A program made the position numbers and the translations under genes. A stretch of DNA of 6,361 nucleotides from an uncultured Actinomyces sp. (GTDB taxonomy: Bacteria; Actinomycetota; Actinomycetes; Actinomycetales; Actinomycetaceae), in NCBI GenBank assembly GCA_937926415.1, contig CALBAF010000205.1, positions 1-6,361 on the forward strand, read 5' to 3'. Position 1 is the stretch's first letter; every line of letters begins with the position of its first letter. Positions 6,337-6,361 of the stretch are shown here, in pieces. The notes under the pieces were generated by a model, which ran no database searches, was not told the DNA's origin, and worked only from the letters and a program-made list of their open reading frames with translations.

Positions 6337-6361
6337 TAAAAAGCCGGGGCCCCGCGCAGCA
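6337..6361. terminator. Possible half of a terminator truncated by the window edge
   Basis: The plus strand has AAAAA followed by GCCGGGGCCCCGCG up to the end of the window; on the minus strand this reads as a GC-rich arm ending in TTTTT. It looks like one arm of an intrinsic, perhaps bidirectional, terminator whose other arm lies beyond position 6361. Without that arm the hairpin cannot be confirmed. Nothing else gene-like is seen between 6268 and 6361. Confidence 0.3.

Overview
The window is GC-rich with strongly GC-biased third codon positions, Shine-Dalgarno-led starts and some GTG/TTG start codons. This fits a high-GC Gram-positive bacterium; an Actinomyces/Schaalia-like actinomycete is my best guess, but the sequence alone does not prove it. 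No phage, transposon, CRISPR array, tRNA or rRNA is visible. Five genes fill positions 7-6208. All are on the minus strand, so the operon reads from right to left.

In transcription order: (1) 6208-5609, a small membrane protein of the MptD/Trep_Strep family, the putative substrate-binding (S) subunit of an energy-coupling factor (ECF) transporter. (2) 5576-5043, an EcfT-type transmembrane coupling protein that looks internally shortened. (3) 5046-3589, one polypeptide with two EcfA/CbiO-type ATPase domains. (4) 3592-1772 and (5) 1770-7, two ABC half-transporters, each a six-helix membrane domain plus an ATPase domain. They resemble the IrtA/IrtB and YbtP/YbtQ pair, which have an exporter-like fold but import iron-siderophore complexes. 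Genes 2/3 and 3/4 overlap by 4 nt and genes 4/5 are 1 nt apart, so the last four genes should be translationally coupled.

The 153-nt stretch upstream (6209-6361) holds the probable control region. It contains a 13/19 match to the DtxR/IdeR iron-box consensus, a separate perfect 6+6 inverted repeat just upstream of the first ribosome-binding site, a weak promoter candidate, and at the edge what may be half of the preceding gene's terminator.

The simplest reading is an iron-regulated uptake operon that joins a complete ECF module (S, T, A-A') to an IrtAB-like heterodimer. How the two modules share the work is not evident. They could act on the same ferric-chelator substrate in parallel, or on two related ones. 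The points most worth a second look are the two-module architecture, the shortened EcfT, the unusual ATPase signature of gene 4, and the iron box.
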